Shown here: positions 8,441 through 17,211 of the stretch, piece by piece | How the letters are laid out: every line of letters begins with the position of its first letter | Position numbering within the stretch: position 1 is the first letter of the stretch | Origin: Alistipes sp. An66 | Lineage (GTDB): Bacteria; Bacteroidota; Bacteroidia; Bacteroidales; Rikenellaceae | Reading direction: 5' to 3' | DNA length: 64,000 bases | NCBI RefSeq assembly: GCF_002161445.1 | Contig: NZ_NFHT01000001.1 | Coordinates: 1-64,000, forward strand | The notes under the pieces: model-generated | Told to the model about the DNA's origin: nothing | The model's input: only the letters and a program-made list of their open reading frames with translations | The model's database searches: none | Translations under genes and position numbers: made by a program

Positions 8441-9490
8441 ATGAAATTATCGCAATACGGGTACGAGTTTTCCCCCGAAATGCTGGCCAAATACCCGGCC
8501 GAAAACCGCGACGAATCCCGGCTCATGGTCATCAACCGAGCCAAAGGAACCGTCGAACACCGGATCTTCAAGGACATCATCGAATATTTCGACGAAAAGG
8601 ACCTCTTCGTATTCAACGACACCAGGGTATTCCCCGCACGTCTCTACGGGAACAAGGAGAAAACCGGAGCCGAAATCGAAATATTCCTCCTCCGCGAACT
8701 CAACCGCGAACTCCGCCTCTGGGACGTCCTCGTCGACCCTGCCCGCAAAATCCGCATCGGAAACAAACTCTACTTCGGAGACGACGACCTGCTCGTCGCC
8801 GAAGTCATCGACAACACCACCTCCCGGGGACGCACCCTCCGGTTCCTCTTCGACGGATCCTACGACGAATTCAAGCAGACACTCTTCTCCCTCGGAGAGA
8901 CCCCCCTGCCCAAGTGGGTCCGCGAAAAGGTCGAACCCGAAGACGCCGAACGCTATCAGACCATCTTCGCCCGCCACGAGGGTGCCGTCGCAGCCCCCAC
9001 AGCCGGAATGCACTTCTCCAAGCACCTCATGAAACGCATGGAGATCAAGGGTATCGACAGCGCCTTCATCACCCTCCACGTCGGACTCGGAAACTTCCGG
9101 ACCGTCGACGTCGAAGACCTCTCCAAGCACAAGATGGACTCCGAACAGTTCTTCGTCACCGAAGAGGCCGCAGAAACCGTCAACAACGCCAAACGATCCG
9201 GACACAAGGTCGTCGCCATCGGTACGACCGTCATGCGGACGCTCGAAACCGCCGTCTCCACCAACGGCATGATCAAACCCATGGAGGGGTGGACCAACAA
9301 GTTCATCTTCGCGCCCTACGACTTCACCGTCGCAAACGCCATGGTCACCAATTTCCACCTCCCCTATTCCACCCAACTGATGATGGTCGCCGCATTCGGC
9401 GGGTACGAAACCGTCATGAACGCCTACAAAACCGCGCGCGAGGAGGGATACCGCTTCGGAACCTACGGCGACGCCATGCTTATCCTTTAA
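8441..9490 (+). CDS. queA: S-adenosylmethionine:tRNA ribosyltransferase-isomerase
   Basis: QueA transfers and isomerises the ribosyl group of SAM onto 7-aminomethyl-7-deazaguanine at the tRNA wobble position to give epoxyqueuosine. At 349 residues it matches the usual length. Visible family motifs include the N-terminal [13 protein letters not shown], the [11 protein letters not shown] stretch, the central APTAGMHFS and the C-terminal [13 protein letters not shown]. The ATG at 8441 is preferred over the in-frame TTG two codons earlier. It is last in the ftsX-uppP-truB run, 59 bases after truB. Confidence 0.95.
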   Translation: MKLSQYGYEFSPEMLAKYPAENRDESRLMVINRAKGTVEHRIFKDIIEYFDEKDLFVFNDTRVFPARLYGNKEKTGAEIEIFLLRELNRELRLWDVLVDPARKIRIGNKLYFGDDDLLVAEVIDNTTSRGRTLRFLFDGSYDEFKQTLFSLGETPLPKWVREKVEPEDAERYQTIFARHEGAVAAPTAGMHFSKHLMKRMEIKGIDSAFITLHVGLGNFRTVDVEDLSKHKMDSEQFFVTEEAAETVNNAKRSGHKVVAIGTTVMRTLETAVSTNGMIKPMEGWTNKFIFAPYDFTVANAMVTNFHLPYSTQLMMVAAFGGYETVMNAYKTAREEGYRFGTYGDAMLIL

Positions 9491-9500
9491 TTTTTTTTCG

Positions 9501-9509
9501 TATCTTTGC
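9501..9509 (+). promoter_or_regulatory. Promoter -7 box of the GT5-like gene
   Basis: TATCTTTGC is a perfect -7 consensus, preceded by a T-rich stretch and 20 bases upstream of the ATG at 9530. Confidence 0.75.
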
Positions 9510-9529
9510 AGAGATAAACCCCCAGAAAC

Positions 9530-10336
9530 ATGGCTAACAAGATTCTGTACGTCTGTCAGGAAATAAGCCCCTACCTCCCGGAAACGGAGAGCGCCCGACT
9601 CTGTCGCGCCCTGACACAGGCAATGCAGGAACGGGGAAACGAAATCCGCACCTTCATGCCCCGTTACGGCTGCATCAACGAACGAAGGCATCAGCTCCAC
9701 GAGGTCATCCGACTCTCGGGCATGAACCTCATTATCGACGACAACGACCATCAGCTCATCATCAAGGTCGCCTCGATCCCCGCAGCCCGCGTACAGATCT
9801 ATTTCATCGACAACGACGACTACTTTTCCAGAAAGGCCGTACTCGCCGATCCCGACGGTAACTTCTTCCCCGATAACGACGAACGCGCCATCTTCTTCGC
9901 CCGCGGCGTCCTCGAAACCGTCCGGAAACTCCGGTGGACCCCCTCCGTCGTCCACTGCCACGGCTGGTTCTCCGCCATCGTCCCCGTCTATCTGAAACAC
10001 GTCTTCGCCGACGACCCCATCTTCCGCGACGTCAAGATCGTCGTCTCCCTATACGGCGACGCTTTCCCCGGAGAACTCGACCCGGAATTCCGGGCCAAAA
10101 TCGAGGGCGAAGGAATCAAAGACAAAAATCTCGACCTTCTCAACGCCCCGTCATACGAAAATCTCTGCCGTTTCGTTATGAACTATGCCGACGGTATGGT
10201 CGCGGCATCTCCCGACATCGACGAACGCGTACTCGACGAGATCCGCAAATGCGGAAAACCCCTGCTCGAATACCAGAACCCCGAGGCCGAGGACTTTTTC
10301 GATAATTACAACCGATTCTATGAAGCGATTCAATAA
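9530..10336 (+). CDS. Truncated starch/glycogen-synthase-like protein (GT5 N-domain only)
   Basis: A 268-residue protein resembling only the N-terminal Rossmann domain of GT5 glycogen/starch synthases. It starts ANKILYVCQEISPYLPETE, the place where true synthases bind ADP-glucose through KxGG, and here the Lys-Gly-Gly motif is absent. A conserved VVHCHGWFSA stretch near residue 140 corresponds to the DWH-like region of GT5. The whole C-terminal nucleotide-sugar domain is missing (family enzymes have about 480-550 residues), so glycogen synthase activity is unlikely. Short GT5 homologues of this type recur in Bacteroidetes. The gene has its own promoter and overlaps the DUF4270 lipoprotein gene by 17 bases, which points to a shared, unknown role. 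Confidence 0.75.
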   Translation: MANKILYVCQEISPYLPETESARLCRALTQAMQERGNEIRTFMPRYGCINERRHQLHEVIRLSGMNLIIDDNDHQLIIKVASIPAARVQIYFIDNDDYFSRKAVLADPDGNFFPDNDERAIFFARGVLETVRKLRWTPSVVHCHGWFSAIVPVYLKHVFADDPIFRDVKIVVSLYGDAFPGELDPEFRAKIEGEGIKDKNLDLLNAPSYENLCRFVMNYADGMVAASPDIDERVLDEIRKCGKPLLEYQNPEAEDFFDNYNRFYEAIQ

Positions 10337-12020
10337 TCCCCGCCGCCTGTCGATCCGCGCCCTCGCGCTGGCGTTCGTCGGCGCGCTGACGCTCGGAAGC
10401 TGCACGAAGGTCGACGACACGCTCGGCGGAAACCTCATCCCCGACAACCAGCAGATGCGGGCCGGATTCGTCACCATCGACGGACTGAATCCTAAAAAAT
10501 ACGTCGAAACACGGCTCTTCAAGACCGACTCGATCGTCAGCTCCAACATCTCCTACGGCTATTTCGGAGCCCAGATGAACGATACACTCGGCGAGCGGAA
10601 GGCCGGATTCCTCTCCCAGATGGTCAGCTACTACGCCGTGCCCGAAGACTACTTCGGATACATGCCCATCTTCGACTCCGCACAGATCATGCTCTCCATC
10701 TCCGCGTTCGGAACCGACACCCTCACCGAGCAGCATTTCGCCGTATACGAGATCCTCAACAACGACTACATCACCCAGAAGGAGAAGAACGATACGACCT
10801 TCTACCTCGGATTCTCCCCCGACAAGACCACCGTCGATACGGAAAAGGAACCGCTTTTCCGCTTTACGCTCGGCGGAGAGGGAAAATACCCTTCCTCCAC
10901 CACGAGCGTCACCCTGACTCCCACCGAGTCCGGCAAGAGCTACATCAAGCGCCTGATGCTCCAGGAGGGCAAGTACAAGGACAACTACACGATCTACACC
11001 GTCGACAGCCTCAAGTACTTCCTCGAAGAGTTCCCCGGCCTGTACATCGCACCCGATCCCGGCTTCCAGCTCGACAAAGCGGACAAACACAACGTCGGAA
11101 CGATCTACGCCACGAAACTCGACGCTTCCGGACTGTCGATCTACGGCCGGAACCGCGTCGAGAGCGACCCCTCGCTCATCAAGGATACCATCGGCATGGT
11201 GTTCTATTTCTACGACTCCTACGCCGCACACGGAAACGTCTCGGTGAACTCCGTCAGCCACGACTACACGCAGATCACCGATCCGGACGTCGCTTTCGAC
11301 ATCAGCAATGCACAGGAGCCGAAACAAGGTGCGGAAGACACCCGCACGCCCGTCTCGCAACTCCGCGTCGAAGGACTCGGCGGTGTCGTCACCGAAATGA
11401 CCTTCACCCCCGGATTCTTCGCCTCGCTCGAAGAGGTCATCGCCAAGGAAAACGCCAAGGATGGAAAGAATTTCCAGACCCTCGCGTTCAGCCAGGCCCG
11501 CATGTCGGTCTACTTCACGGGAAGCAGCTACGACTGGGAGAATCTCGACCCCACGGGCCCCTCGATCGTGCAGCTCATCGAGGAGATGAACGCCGCGCCC
11601 AGCCGCCTGGGGGTCTACACCAACTACAAGACCCTCACGCCGATCTCCGACTACGCATACTCCTACGAACAGACGTACAGCACGACGCTCGCCTACGGCG
11701 GGTATGTCAACCGGAGCCGCGGATGCTACGTCCTCAACATCACGGGATACCTCCAACAGATCTGGAACTACTACATCAAGGCCAAGAACGCTGCGGGGGT
11801 CACCTATCCGGATCCCGAAGACGCCGACTTCGATGCAAAGTATGCCGCCTGGGAGGAGGGTATCAACTGGGACGACGTCAAATACAGGACCGTATACATC
11901 GGACCCGAGGCATACAGTCTCTACACGAACTCGTTCGGCGTGTTCCAGGGCGCTTCGACCGACGACAGCGCACTCGACTGTCCGATCCGGTTCGACCTGG
12001 CATACAACCTCATCAAGTAA
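10320..12020 (+). CDS. DUF4270 lipoprotein
   Basis: A 566-residue predicted lipoprotein. The N-terminus has a basic start, a hydrophobic core and the lipobox LGSC with Cys28, followed by TKVDDTLGGNLIPD, the typical beginning of DUF4270 proteins, which are found almost only in Bacteroidetes and have no established function. The frame is open further upstream inside the previous gene, but the ATG at 10320 gives the signal peptide directly. It overlaps the GT5-like gene by 17 bases, so translation is probably coupled. The mature protein lacks TM segments and is probably an outer-membrane-anchored, beta-rich protein. Function unknown. Confidence 0.87.
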   Translation: MKRFNNPRRLSIRALALAFVGALTLGSCTKVDDTLGGNLIPDNQQMRAGFVTIDGLNPKKYVETRLFKTDSIVSSNISYGYFGAQMNDTLGERKAGFLSQMVSYYAVPEDYFGYMPIFDSAQIMLSISAFGTDTLTEQHFAVYEILNNDYITQKEKNDTTFYLGFSPDKTTVDTEKEPLFRFTLGGEGKYPSSTTSVTLTPTESGKSYIKRLMLQEGKYKDNYTIYTVDSLKYFLEEFPGLYIAPDPGFQLDKADKHNVGTIYATKLDASGLSIYGRNRVESDPSLIKDTIGMVFYFYDSYAAHGNVSVNSVSHDYTQITDPDVAFDISNAQEPKQGAEDTRTPVSQLRVEGLGGVVTEMTFTPGFFASLEEVIAKENAKDGKNFQTLAFSQARMSVYFTGSSYDWENLDPTGPSIVQLIEEMNAAPSRLGVYTNYKTLTPISDYAYSYEQTYSTTLAYGGYVNRSRGCYVLNITGYLQQIWNYYIKAKNAAGVTYPDPEDADFDAKYAAWEEGINWDDVKYRTVYIGPEAYSLYTNSFGVFQGASTDDSALDCPIRFDLAYNLIK

Positions 12021-12094
12021 AAACCCGAAAAACCCAACCCTGCGAAACCTGAGTCTTGCACTTGGGTTTTCGCTTTTCCGAAAAGACTCCGGAC

Positions 12095-14392
12095 ATGCAG
12101 GACAATTTAGTTATCGTCGAGTCCCCGGCCAAGGCCAAGACCATCGAAAAGTTCCTCGGCAAGGACTACGTCGTCAAATCGAGCTTCGGACACATCCGCG
12201 ACCTCGCCAAGAAGGATCTCGGCATCAATATCGAACAGGGGTTCAAACCCGTCTACGAAATCCCCGCCGACAAGAAAAAGGTCGTCGACGAACTCGCCAA
12301 ACTCGCCAAATCCAAAACCGTATGGCTCGCCTCCGATGAAGACCGCGAAGGAGAAGCCATCGCATGGCACCTCACCGAAGTGTTGGGGCTCCCCGTCGAC
12401 CGGACCAAGCGGATCGTATTCCACGAAATCACCAAACGCGCCATCCTCGAGGCCATCGAGAAACCCCGGACCGTCAACATGGACCTCGTCAATGCCCAGC
12501 AGGCCCGGCGCATCCTCGACCGCCTGGTCGGATTCGAACTCTCGCCCGTGCTCTGGAAAAAGGTCAAACCCGCGCTCTCCGCAGGCCGCGTGCAGTCGGT
12601 CGCCGTACGGCTGATCGTCGAGCGCGAACGCGAAATCATCGCCTTCCGTTCGACCCCCTACTTCCGCGTCGTGGCGCAGTTCCATCCCGCCGGAGACCCC
12701 GAGAAGACGCTCTTCAAGGCCGAGCTCCCGACCCGCTTCGACACCGCCGGGGAGGCCGAGGCCTTCCTCAACGCCTGCATCGGCGCGACGTTCACCGTCG
12801 CCAAAGCCGAGGAGAAGCCCGCACAGCGCTATCCCGCACCGCCGTTCACCACCTCCACGCTCCAACAGGAGGCCGGTCGAAAACTCGGCATGTCCGTATC
12901 GCGGACCATGTCCGTCGCCCAGCACCTTTACGAACAGGGTTTGATCACCTACATGCGTACCGACTCGGTGAACCTCTCGCAGCAGGCCCTGGCCCAGTGC
13001 AAGGAGGAGATCATCAAGCTCTACGGCGAGAAGTACTCCCGGTGGTACAACTACAAGACCAAAACCAAAGGGGCACAGGAGGCGCACGAAGCCATCCGCC
13101 CGTCGTACATCGAGCGGCAGGAGATCGACGGAACACCCGAGGAGAAGCGGCTCTATGACCTGATCTGGAAGCGTACCGTCGCATCGCAGATGGTCTGCGC
13201 CGAACTCGACCGCACGACCATCACCATCGACATGTCCGGATCCGCCCACCAGTTCGTCGCACAGGGCGAGGTGATCCGCTTCGACGGGTTCCTGCGTCTC
13301 TACTCCGAATCCACGGACGACGACCAGGCCGCCGAAAGCGGCGAAGGCCGGCTTCCGAAGCTTGCGGCCGGAGACCGTCTGACGCCGGTGCAGATCGCCG
13401 CCACGGAGCGCTTCACCTCGGCGCCGGCCCGCTACAACGAGGCCTCGCTGGTCAAACGGCTCGAAGAGCTCGGCATCGGACGCCCGTCGACCTACGCCCC
13501 CACGATCTCCACGATCATCAACCGCGGCTATGTCGTCAAGCAGAATCGCGACGGGCAGAAGCGCGCATACGCCCAGCTGACCCTCAAAAACGGAAAAATC
13601 GCCCGCGAAAACCTCTCGGAGAGCTACGGCAAGGAGAAGAGCCGTCTCTCGCCGACCGACATCGGCATGGTCGTCAACGACTACCTCGAAGCGCAGTTCG
13701 GACCGATCATCGACTACAACTTCACGGCCAACGTCGAGAAGGAGTTCGACCGCATCGCCGAGGGCGAAATCACCTGGGAGAAGATGATCGAATCCTTCTA
13801 CGGACCCTTCCACGAGATGGTCAACGCCGCCATCACGACCCAGAGCTCGAAACCCCGCGAGGTGCGCATCCTGGGCAATGACCCCAGAACGGGCCGCACG
13901 GTCAAGGCCCGAATCGGCCGTTACGGCCCGATGGTCGAGATCGAGGCCCCCGAAGGCGAGAAGAGCCGCTTCGCGTCGCTCAAAAAGGGCCAGCTCATCG
14001 AGTCGATCACCCTCGAGGAGGCCCTCGAACTCTTCGCCCTGCCCCGCGAGGTCGGGGAGCTGGACGGCGAGAAACTCGTCGTCGGACTCGGAAAGTACGG
14101 TCCCTATGTCCGCTACGGAAAGTCGTTCGCCTCGCTGCCCAAGGGCGACGACCCCTACACGCTGACGCATGACCGCGCCGTGGAGATCATCCGCGAGCAC
14201 CAGGCTGCGGCCGCCGCGGCCAACACCCCGCTGAAAAGTTTCCCGGAGGATCCCGACATGCTCGTGAAGAACGGACGATACGGCGCATACATCGCCTACA
14301 AGGGCAAGAACTACCGCATCCCCAAAGGATCGAAGCCCGAAGAGCTGACCCTCGAAGCGTGTCTGAAAATCGTCGCAGGAGCCAAAAAGTAA
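12095..14392 (+). CDS. topA: DNA topoisomerase I
   Basis: A type IA topoisomerase that relaxes negative supercoils. The 765-residue protein begins with the Toprim domain (VIVESPAKAKTIEKFLG), has the acidic DEDREGEAIAWHL motif and the active-site region ITYMRTDSVNLS with the catalytic Tyr at 286. The C-terminus has glycine-rich Toprim C-terminal repeats, with similar GRYGPMV, GKYGPYV and GRYGAYI copies, instead of the four-Cys zinc fingers of E. coli TopA. The ATG at 12095 is preferred over the in-frame TTG at 12056 because the conserved domain begins at once. An imperfect AAAACCCAA/TTGGGTTTT hairpin at about 12028-12070 separates it from the DUF4270 gene. Confidence 0.96.
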   Translation: MQDNLVIVESPAKAKTIEKFLGKDYVVKSSFGHIRDLAKKDLGINIEQGFKPVYEIPADKKKVVDELAKLAKSKTVWLASDEDREGEAIAWHLTEVLGLPVDRTKRIVFHEITKRAILEAIEKPRTVNMDLVNAQQARRILDRLVGFELSPVLWKKVKPALSAGRVQSVAVRLIVEREREIIAFRSTPYFRVVAQFHPAGDPEKTLFKAELPTRFDTAGEAEAFLNACIGATFTVAKAEEKPAQRYPAPPFTTSTLQQEAGRKLGMSVSRTMSVAQHLYEQGLITYMRTDSVNLSQQALAQCKEEIIKLYGEKYSRWYNYKTKTKGAQEAHEAIRPSYIERQEIDGTPEEKRLYDLIWKRTVASQMVCAELDRTTITIDMSGSAHQFVAQGEVIRFDGFLRLYSESTDDDQAAESGEGRLPKLAAGDRLTPVQIAATERFTSAPARYNEASLVKRLEELGIGRPSTYAPTISTIINRGYVVKQNRDGQKRAYAQLTLKNGKIARENLSESYGKEKSRLSPTDIGMVVNDYLEAQFGPIIDYNFTANVEKEFDRIAEGEITWEKMIESFYGPFHEMVNAAITTQSSKPREVRILGNDPRTGRTVKARIGRYGPMVEIEAPEGEKSRFASLKKGQLIESITLEEALELFALPREVGELDGEKLVVGLGKYGPYVRYGKSFASLPKGDDPYTLTHDRAVEIIREHQAAAAAANTPLKSFPEDPDMLVKNGRYGAYIAYKGKNYRIPKGSKPEELTLEACLKIVAGAKK

Positions 14393-14430
14393 GCCTCATA
14401 CCGAAAACCAACCCAATACCCACGCACACG

Positions 14431-15627
14431 ATGAAAAACCTGATCCTCTCCGCACTGGCTCTCTGGATCGCCCTCGGAGCCGCGGCACAGAATCCCGACT
14501 CCACACAGGGGTATCGCTTCACCGACGGCAAGATCATCCGCACGACTCCGGTCAAGAACCAGAACCGCAGCGGCACCTGCTGGTGCTACTCCACGATGAC
14601 GATGCTCGAAAGCGAGATCCTCCGAGCCGGAGGCCCCGAAATGCACCTCTCCGAAATGTGGATCGTCCGCCATTCCTTCATGGACAAGGCCGTGAAGTAC
14701 GTCCGCCTGCACGGCGAACTCAATTTCGCCGAGGGAGGCGCCTCGCACGACGTCACCGAAGGGATCAAACAATACGGAATCGTGCCGTTCGAGGTATATC
14801 CCGGACTCAACTACGGAACCGACAAGCCCGATTTCCACGAACTGTCCGCCGTGCTGAAAGCCTACCTCGACGCCGTAATCGACGCCTCGAAGGGAAACAG
14901 ACCCCTTTCGACCGCCTGGAAACGCGGATTCGACGCCATCCTCGACACCTATTTCGGACCCTGTCCCGAAACCTTCACCTATGAAGGCCGGGAGTACACC
15001 CCCAAGAGCTTCGCCGAATCGCTGCCCATCGACATGGACGACTACGTCGACCTCTCCTCCTTCTCGCACCACCCCTTCTACGCTCCCTTCATCATCGAGG
15101 TCCCCGACAACTGGATGTGGGCTTCGGTCTGGAACCTCCCACTGGACGAAATGATGCAGACCATCGACTACGCCCTCGAAAACGGATACACCGTCGCCTG
15201 GGGTACGGACGTCAGCGAAAAGGGATTCAGCCGCACGAAAGCCATCGGCATCATCCCCGAGGCCGATCTCGAAAGCATGAGCGGAACCGAAGCCGAAAAG
15301 TGGGGAAAACTCACCGCGCGCGAAAAGGAAGCTGCCCTCTACAAGTTCGACAAACCCGGAAAGGAGCGCAAAATCGACCAGCAGATGCGTCAGACGGCCT
15401 TCGACAACTACGAGACCACGGACGACCACGGAATGGTCATCGTCGGTACGGCCACCGACCAGATCGGAAACCGTTACTACAAGGTCCAGAACTCCTGGGA
15501 CGTCATGCCGCCCTACGACGGATTCTGCTACTTCTCCCGTCCGTTCGTCGAGTACAAGACCATGTCCATTATGGTCAACCGCAACGCCATACCCAAGGAG
15601 ATCCGTAAAAAGTTCGGTTGGAAATAG
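14431..15627 (+). CDS. Secreted C1-family (bleomycin hydrolase/PepC-like) cysteine peptidase
   Basis: A 398-residue papain-clan peptidase of the bleomycin-hydrolase/aminopeptidase C type. Residues 1-19 form a signal peptide ending AAAQ. The oxyanion Gln and catalytic Cys are in QNRSGTCWCYS (Gln44, Cys50), the His is in DDHGMVIVG, and the Asn is in QNSWD near the C-terminus. Cytosolic PepC lacks a signal peptide. Exported versions occur in Bacteroidetes, where they probably trim peptides in the periplasm. The ATG at 14431 is chosen because it starts the signal peptide. The gene follows topA by 38 bases and ends in a bidirectional hairpin terminator. Confidence 0.93.
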   Translation: MKNLILSALALWIALGAAAQNPDSTQGYRFTDGKIIRTTPVKNQNRSGTCWCYSTMTMLESEILRAGGPEMHLSEMWIVRHSFMDKAVKYVRLHGELNFAEGGASHDVTEGIKQYGIVPFEVYPGLNYGTDKPDFHELSAVLKAYLDAVIDASKGNRPLSTAWKRGFDAILDTYFGPCPETFTYEGREYTPKSFAESLPIDMDDYVDLSSFSHHPFYAPFIIEVPDNWMWASVWNLPLDEMMQTIDYALENGYTVAWGTDVSEKGFSRTKAIGIIPEADLESMSGTEAEKWGKLTAREKEAALYKFDKPGKERKIDQQMRQTAFDNYETTDDHGMVIVGTATDQIGNRYYKVQNSWDVMPPYDGFCYFSRPFVEYKTMSIMVNRNAIPKEIRKKFGWK

Positions 15628-15655
15628 AACGGCGTGCGAAAAACCCATACGAAAA

Positions 15656-15694
15656 CAGCCCGACTCTTGCGAGCCGGGCTGCTTCCCGTTTTAT
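15656..15694. terminator. Bidirectional terminator between peptidase and microprotein genes
   Basis: CAGCCCG / CGGGCTG arms (15656-15662 and 15675-15681) form a strong hairpin. On the plus strand it is followed by a T-containing stretch (CTTCCCGTTTT), on the minus strand by TTTTCG. It separates the convergent peptidase gene and the small minus-strand ORF. Confidence 0.75.
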
Positions 15695-15730
15695 TGAAGT
15701 TTCTGTTTTAAGTCGTTTTAAATGGGAGAT

Positions 15731-15808
15731 TTACATCTCACGATACTTGATGCTCTCTCCCAACATAATCAGAGCGGTACGGAGCCACTCTCCAATCTTC
15801 GCCTTCAT
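15731..15808 (-). CDS. Putative 25-residue microprotein
   Basis: A short ORF begins with ATG at 15808 and ends in TAA, encoding 25 residues that start MKAKIGEWLRTALIML and end KYREM. The pattern of Ile, Trp, Leu and Met on one face with Lys, Arg and Glu on the other suggests an amphipathic helix. A perfect -7 box (TACCTTTGC) lies 38 bases upstream, preceded by a very AT-rich tract, and a hairpin terminator lies 37 bases past the stop, so it has the parts of a complete monocistronic gene. I do not recognise a family. It could instead be the leader of a small RNA, but the clean coding frame favours a peptide. Confidence 0.55.
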   Translation of the reverse strand: MKAKIGEWLRTALIMLGESIKYREM

Positions 15809-15846
15809 AGCAACTAATTATTAAAATATTTTACCATTTAAGACGA

Positions 15847-15855
15847 AGCAAAGGT
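15847..15855 (-). promoter_or_regulatory. Promoter -7 box of the microprotein gene
   Basis: The minus strand reads TACCTTTGC. Upstream, at about 15880-15920, is an almost pure A/T tract that could act as an UP element. The predicted leader is about 30-35 bases. Confidence 0.6.
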
Positions 15856-15929
15856 AATCGTCCGGGAGCAATCTTCCAAACATTTTATTAATATTTTTTA
15901 TAAAATATATAAAATTTTTGAGAAATGCC

Positions 15930-16610
15930 TCATGGCTCGATCTCGACGCCCAACAGACGAGCCAACTCAACCACCTGCAAAGCGCTTATTTTCAATCCCT
16001 TCAATTCAAACGACCCGATCTCGCGGACCCGGAGGCCGTGAATTTCGGAGTCGGCCAAAGAGAGTCCGCACAGGCGGGTTCCGAAGAATTCGGACTGCGA
16101 AAGGTCACACGACGTGAATTCCGTCTGTTCGAAGCGGCAGTCGCTGAACGAGGCGCCGTTCAGCCGGGAGGCGGCAAAACGCGCCGCTCGAAAGCGCGAA
16201 AAGGAGAGGTTGAGATACTCGCCCTTGCAGCGTTCGACCGTCAGGTGGCGGGCGGTCGTTTCGGCAAAATTGGCCCCGGAGAGCCGACAATCCACAAACC
16301 GGACCCGATGGAGACTGCATCCCGAAAAGTCGGCATTCGAAAGGTCGCAGTTCCGGAAGAGCACGTCCGAGCATTGCACGTGAGAAAGCTGCGCACCGGC
16401 CAGAGAACACCCCGAAAAGCGGGAGGAGCGGATCGAGAGGTGTTCGCAGCAGAGGCCCGAGAAGTCGGCAGCCCGGAATGCGGCATCGTCCACCTCCCCG
16501 GAGCGAAACAGCAGCGCAGGATCGCTCGGTTGTACAGGTTCCGGAGGCAGCTGCGGGGCTGCAATCTCCACGGGACGGGAGTTTCGGTTCTTCGGGGAGG
16601 CCGGGATCAT
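15930..16610 (-). CDS. Pentapeptide-repeat protein
   Basis: A 226-residue protein built largely of pentapeptide repeats of the A(D/N)LxX type, with units such as ADFSG, CSLAG, AQLSH, CDLSN, ADFSG, CSLHR, CRLSG and ANFAE running from about residue 45 to 200. These fold as a right-handed quadrilateral beta-helix. The many Cys in the first position of units is notable. The short N- and C-terminal parts have no clear motif. The ATG at 16610 lies 13 bases after the phosphopantetheinyl transferase stop, and the longer upstream frame is shadow. Some family members mimic DNA and protect gyrase. No such role can be read here. Confidence 0.85.
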   Translation of the reverse strand: MIPASPKNRNSRPVEIAAPQLPPEPVQPSDPALLFRSGEVDDAAFRAADFSGLCCEHLSIRSSRFSGCSLAGAQLSHVQCSDVLFRNCDLSNADFSGCSLHRVRFVDCRLSGANFAETTARHLTVERCKGEYLNLSFSRFRAARFAASRLNGASFSDCRFEQTEFTSCDLSQSEFFGTRLCGLSLADSEIHGLRVREIGSFELKGLKISALQVVELARLLGVEIEP

Positions 16611-16623
16611 GGCTTGCTGCGGA

Positions 16624-17211
16624 TCAAAGGATATACACCACCAGAAAATCTCCGTCGCAGCAGGCCGAAAGGCGGAGAGGCGCTTCATCCCCGATCCGCC
16701 CCCCGATCGTCCACGTGCACGGAGAGGGGTCGGAACTCGGGCGAACAGATACGATCCGCAAATCGCGGAGCAGGTCCAGATTCCGCCGCCCGGCGTATTT
16801 GTAGAGCGTCTCCTTGGCGCACCAGACCAGCCCCGGCCATCGCGGATCGGAGCAGAGCGACGCCTCGTCCGGGGTCAGAAACCGCGCGGCAACCCGGCTG
16901 AAATCCCGGTCGGCACGCTCGATATCCACGGCGCAACGATTCGGCGAGAGACAGACCGCCAGACACCCCGGACAATGCGATACGGAGACAAAGGCCTCCC
17001 CGTCGGGAAGAATCGGAGCTCCCAGTCCGTTGTATGCGATCCGGGTATCGCGTCCCAACTCCCGGCGGACGATCGCCCGCCACGTCAGGAACTCACGGCG
17101 GCGCCGCTCGCTCCGGAACGCCGCAGCCTGCGCAACTTCTTCGTCCGTCGTCCAGAACGAAGTCTCATCCTCCGGCTTCGGGGACTCGATGCACAGCCGC
17201 GGCGAAATCAT
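16624..17211 (-). CDS. 4'-phosphopantetheinyl transferase (Sfp type)
   Basis: Transfers phosphopantetheine from CoA to a carrier-protein serine. The 195-residue protein has the two family signatures: AVDIE with the metal ligands Asp96 and Glu98, and the (W/F)xxKE region WCAKETLYKYAG with Glu134. A SHC motif (SVSHC, residues 76-80) precedes them. It overlaps the gldE-like gene by 4 bases (ATGA) and is followed by the pentapeptide-repeat gene at 13 bases, so all three are probably cotranscribed. The acceptor carrier protein is not in the window. AcpS-type enzymes usually serve fatty-acid synthesis, so this one may serve a secondary pathway. Confidence 0.9.
   Translation of the reverse strand: MISPRLCIESPKPEDETSFWTTDEEVAQAAAFRSERRRREFLTWRAIVRRELGRDTRIAYNGLGAPILPDGEAFVSVSHCPGCLAVCLSPNRCAVDIERADRDFSRVAARFLTPDEASLCSDPRWPGLVWCAKETLYKYAGRRNLDLLRDLRIVSVRPSSDPSPCTWTIGGRIGDEAPLRLSACCDGDFLVVYIL

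Noticed and set aside
12028..12070. Possible terminator between the DUF4270 gene and topA
   Set aside because: AAAACCCAA / TTGGGTTTT has a loop of about 25 bases and weak stem, so it was not listed as a terminator.
12107..14200. 697-codon minus-strand frame antisense to topA
   Set aside because: No motif; exact shadow of topA in a GC-rich gene.
15618..15824. 68-codon plus-strand frame over the microprotein region
   Set aside because: It runs through the terminator and has no promoter or conserved feature. The opposite strand has promoter, start and terminator in order.
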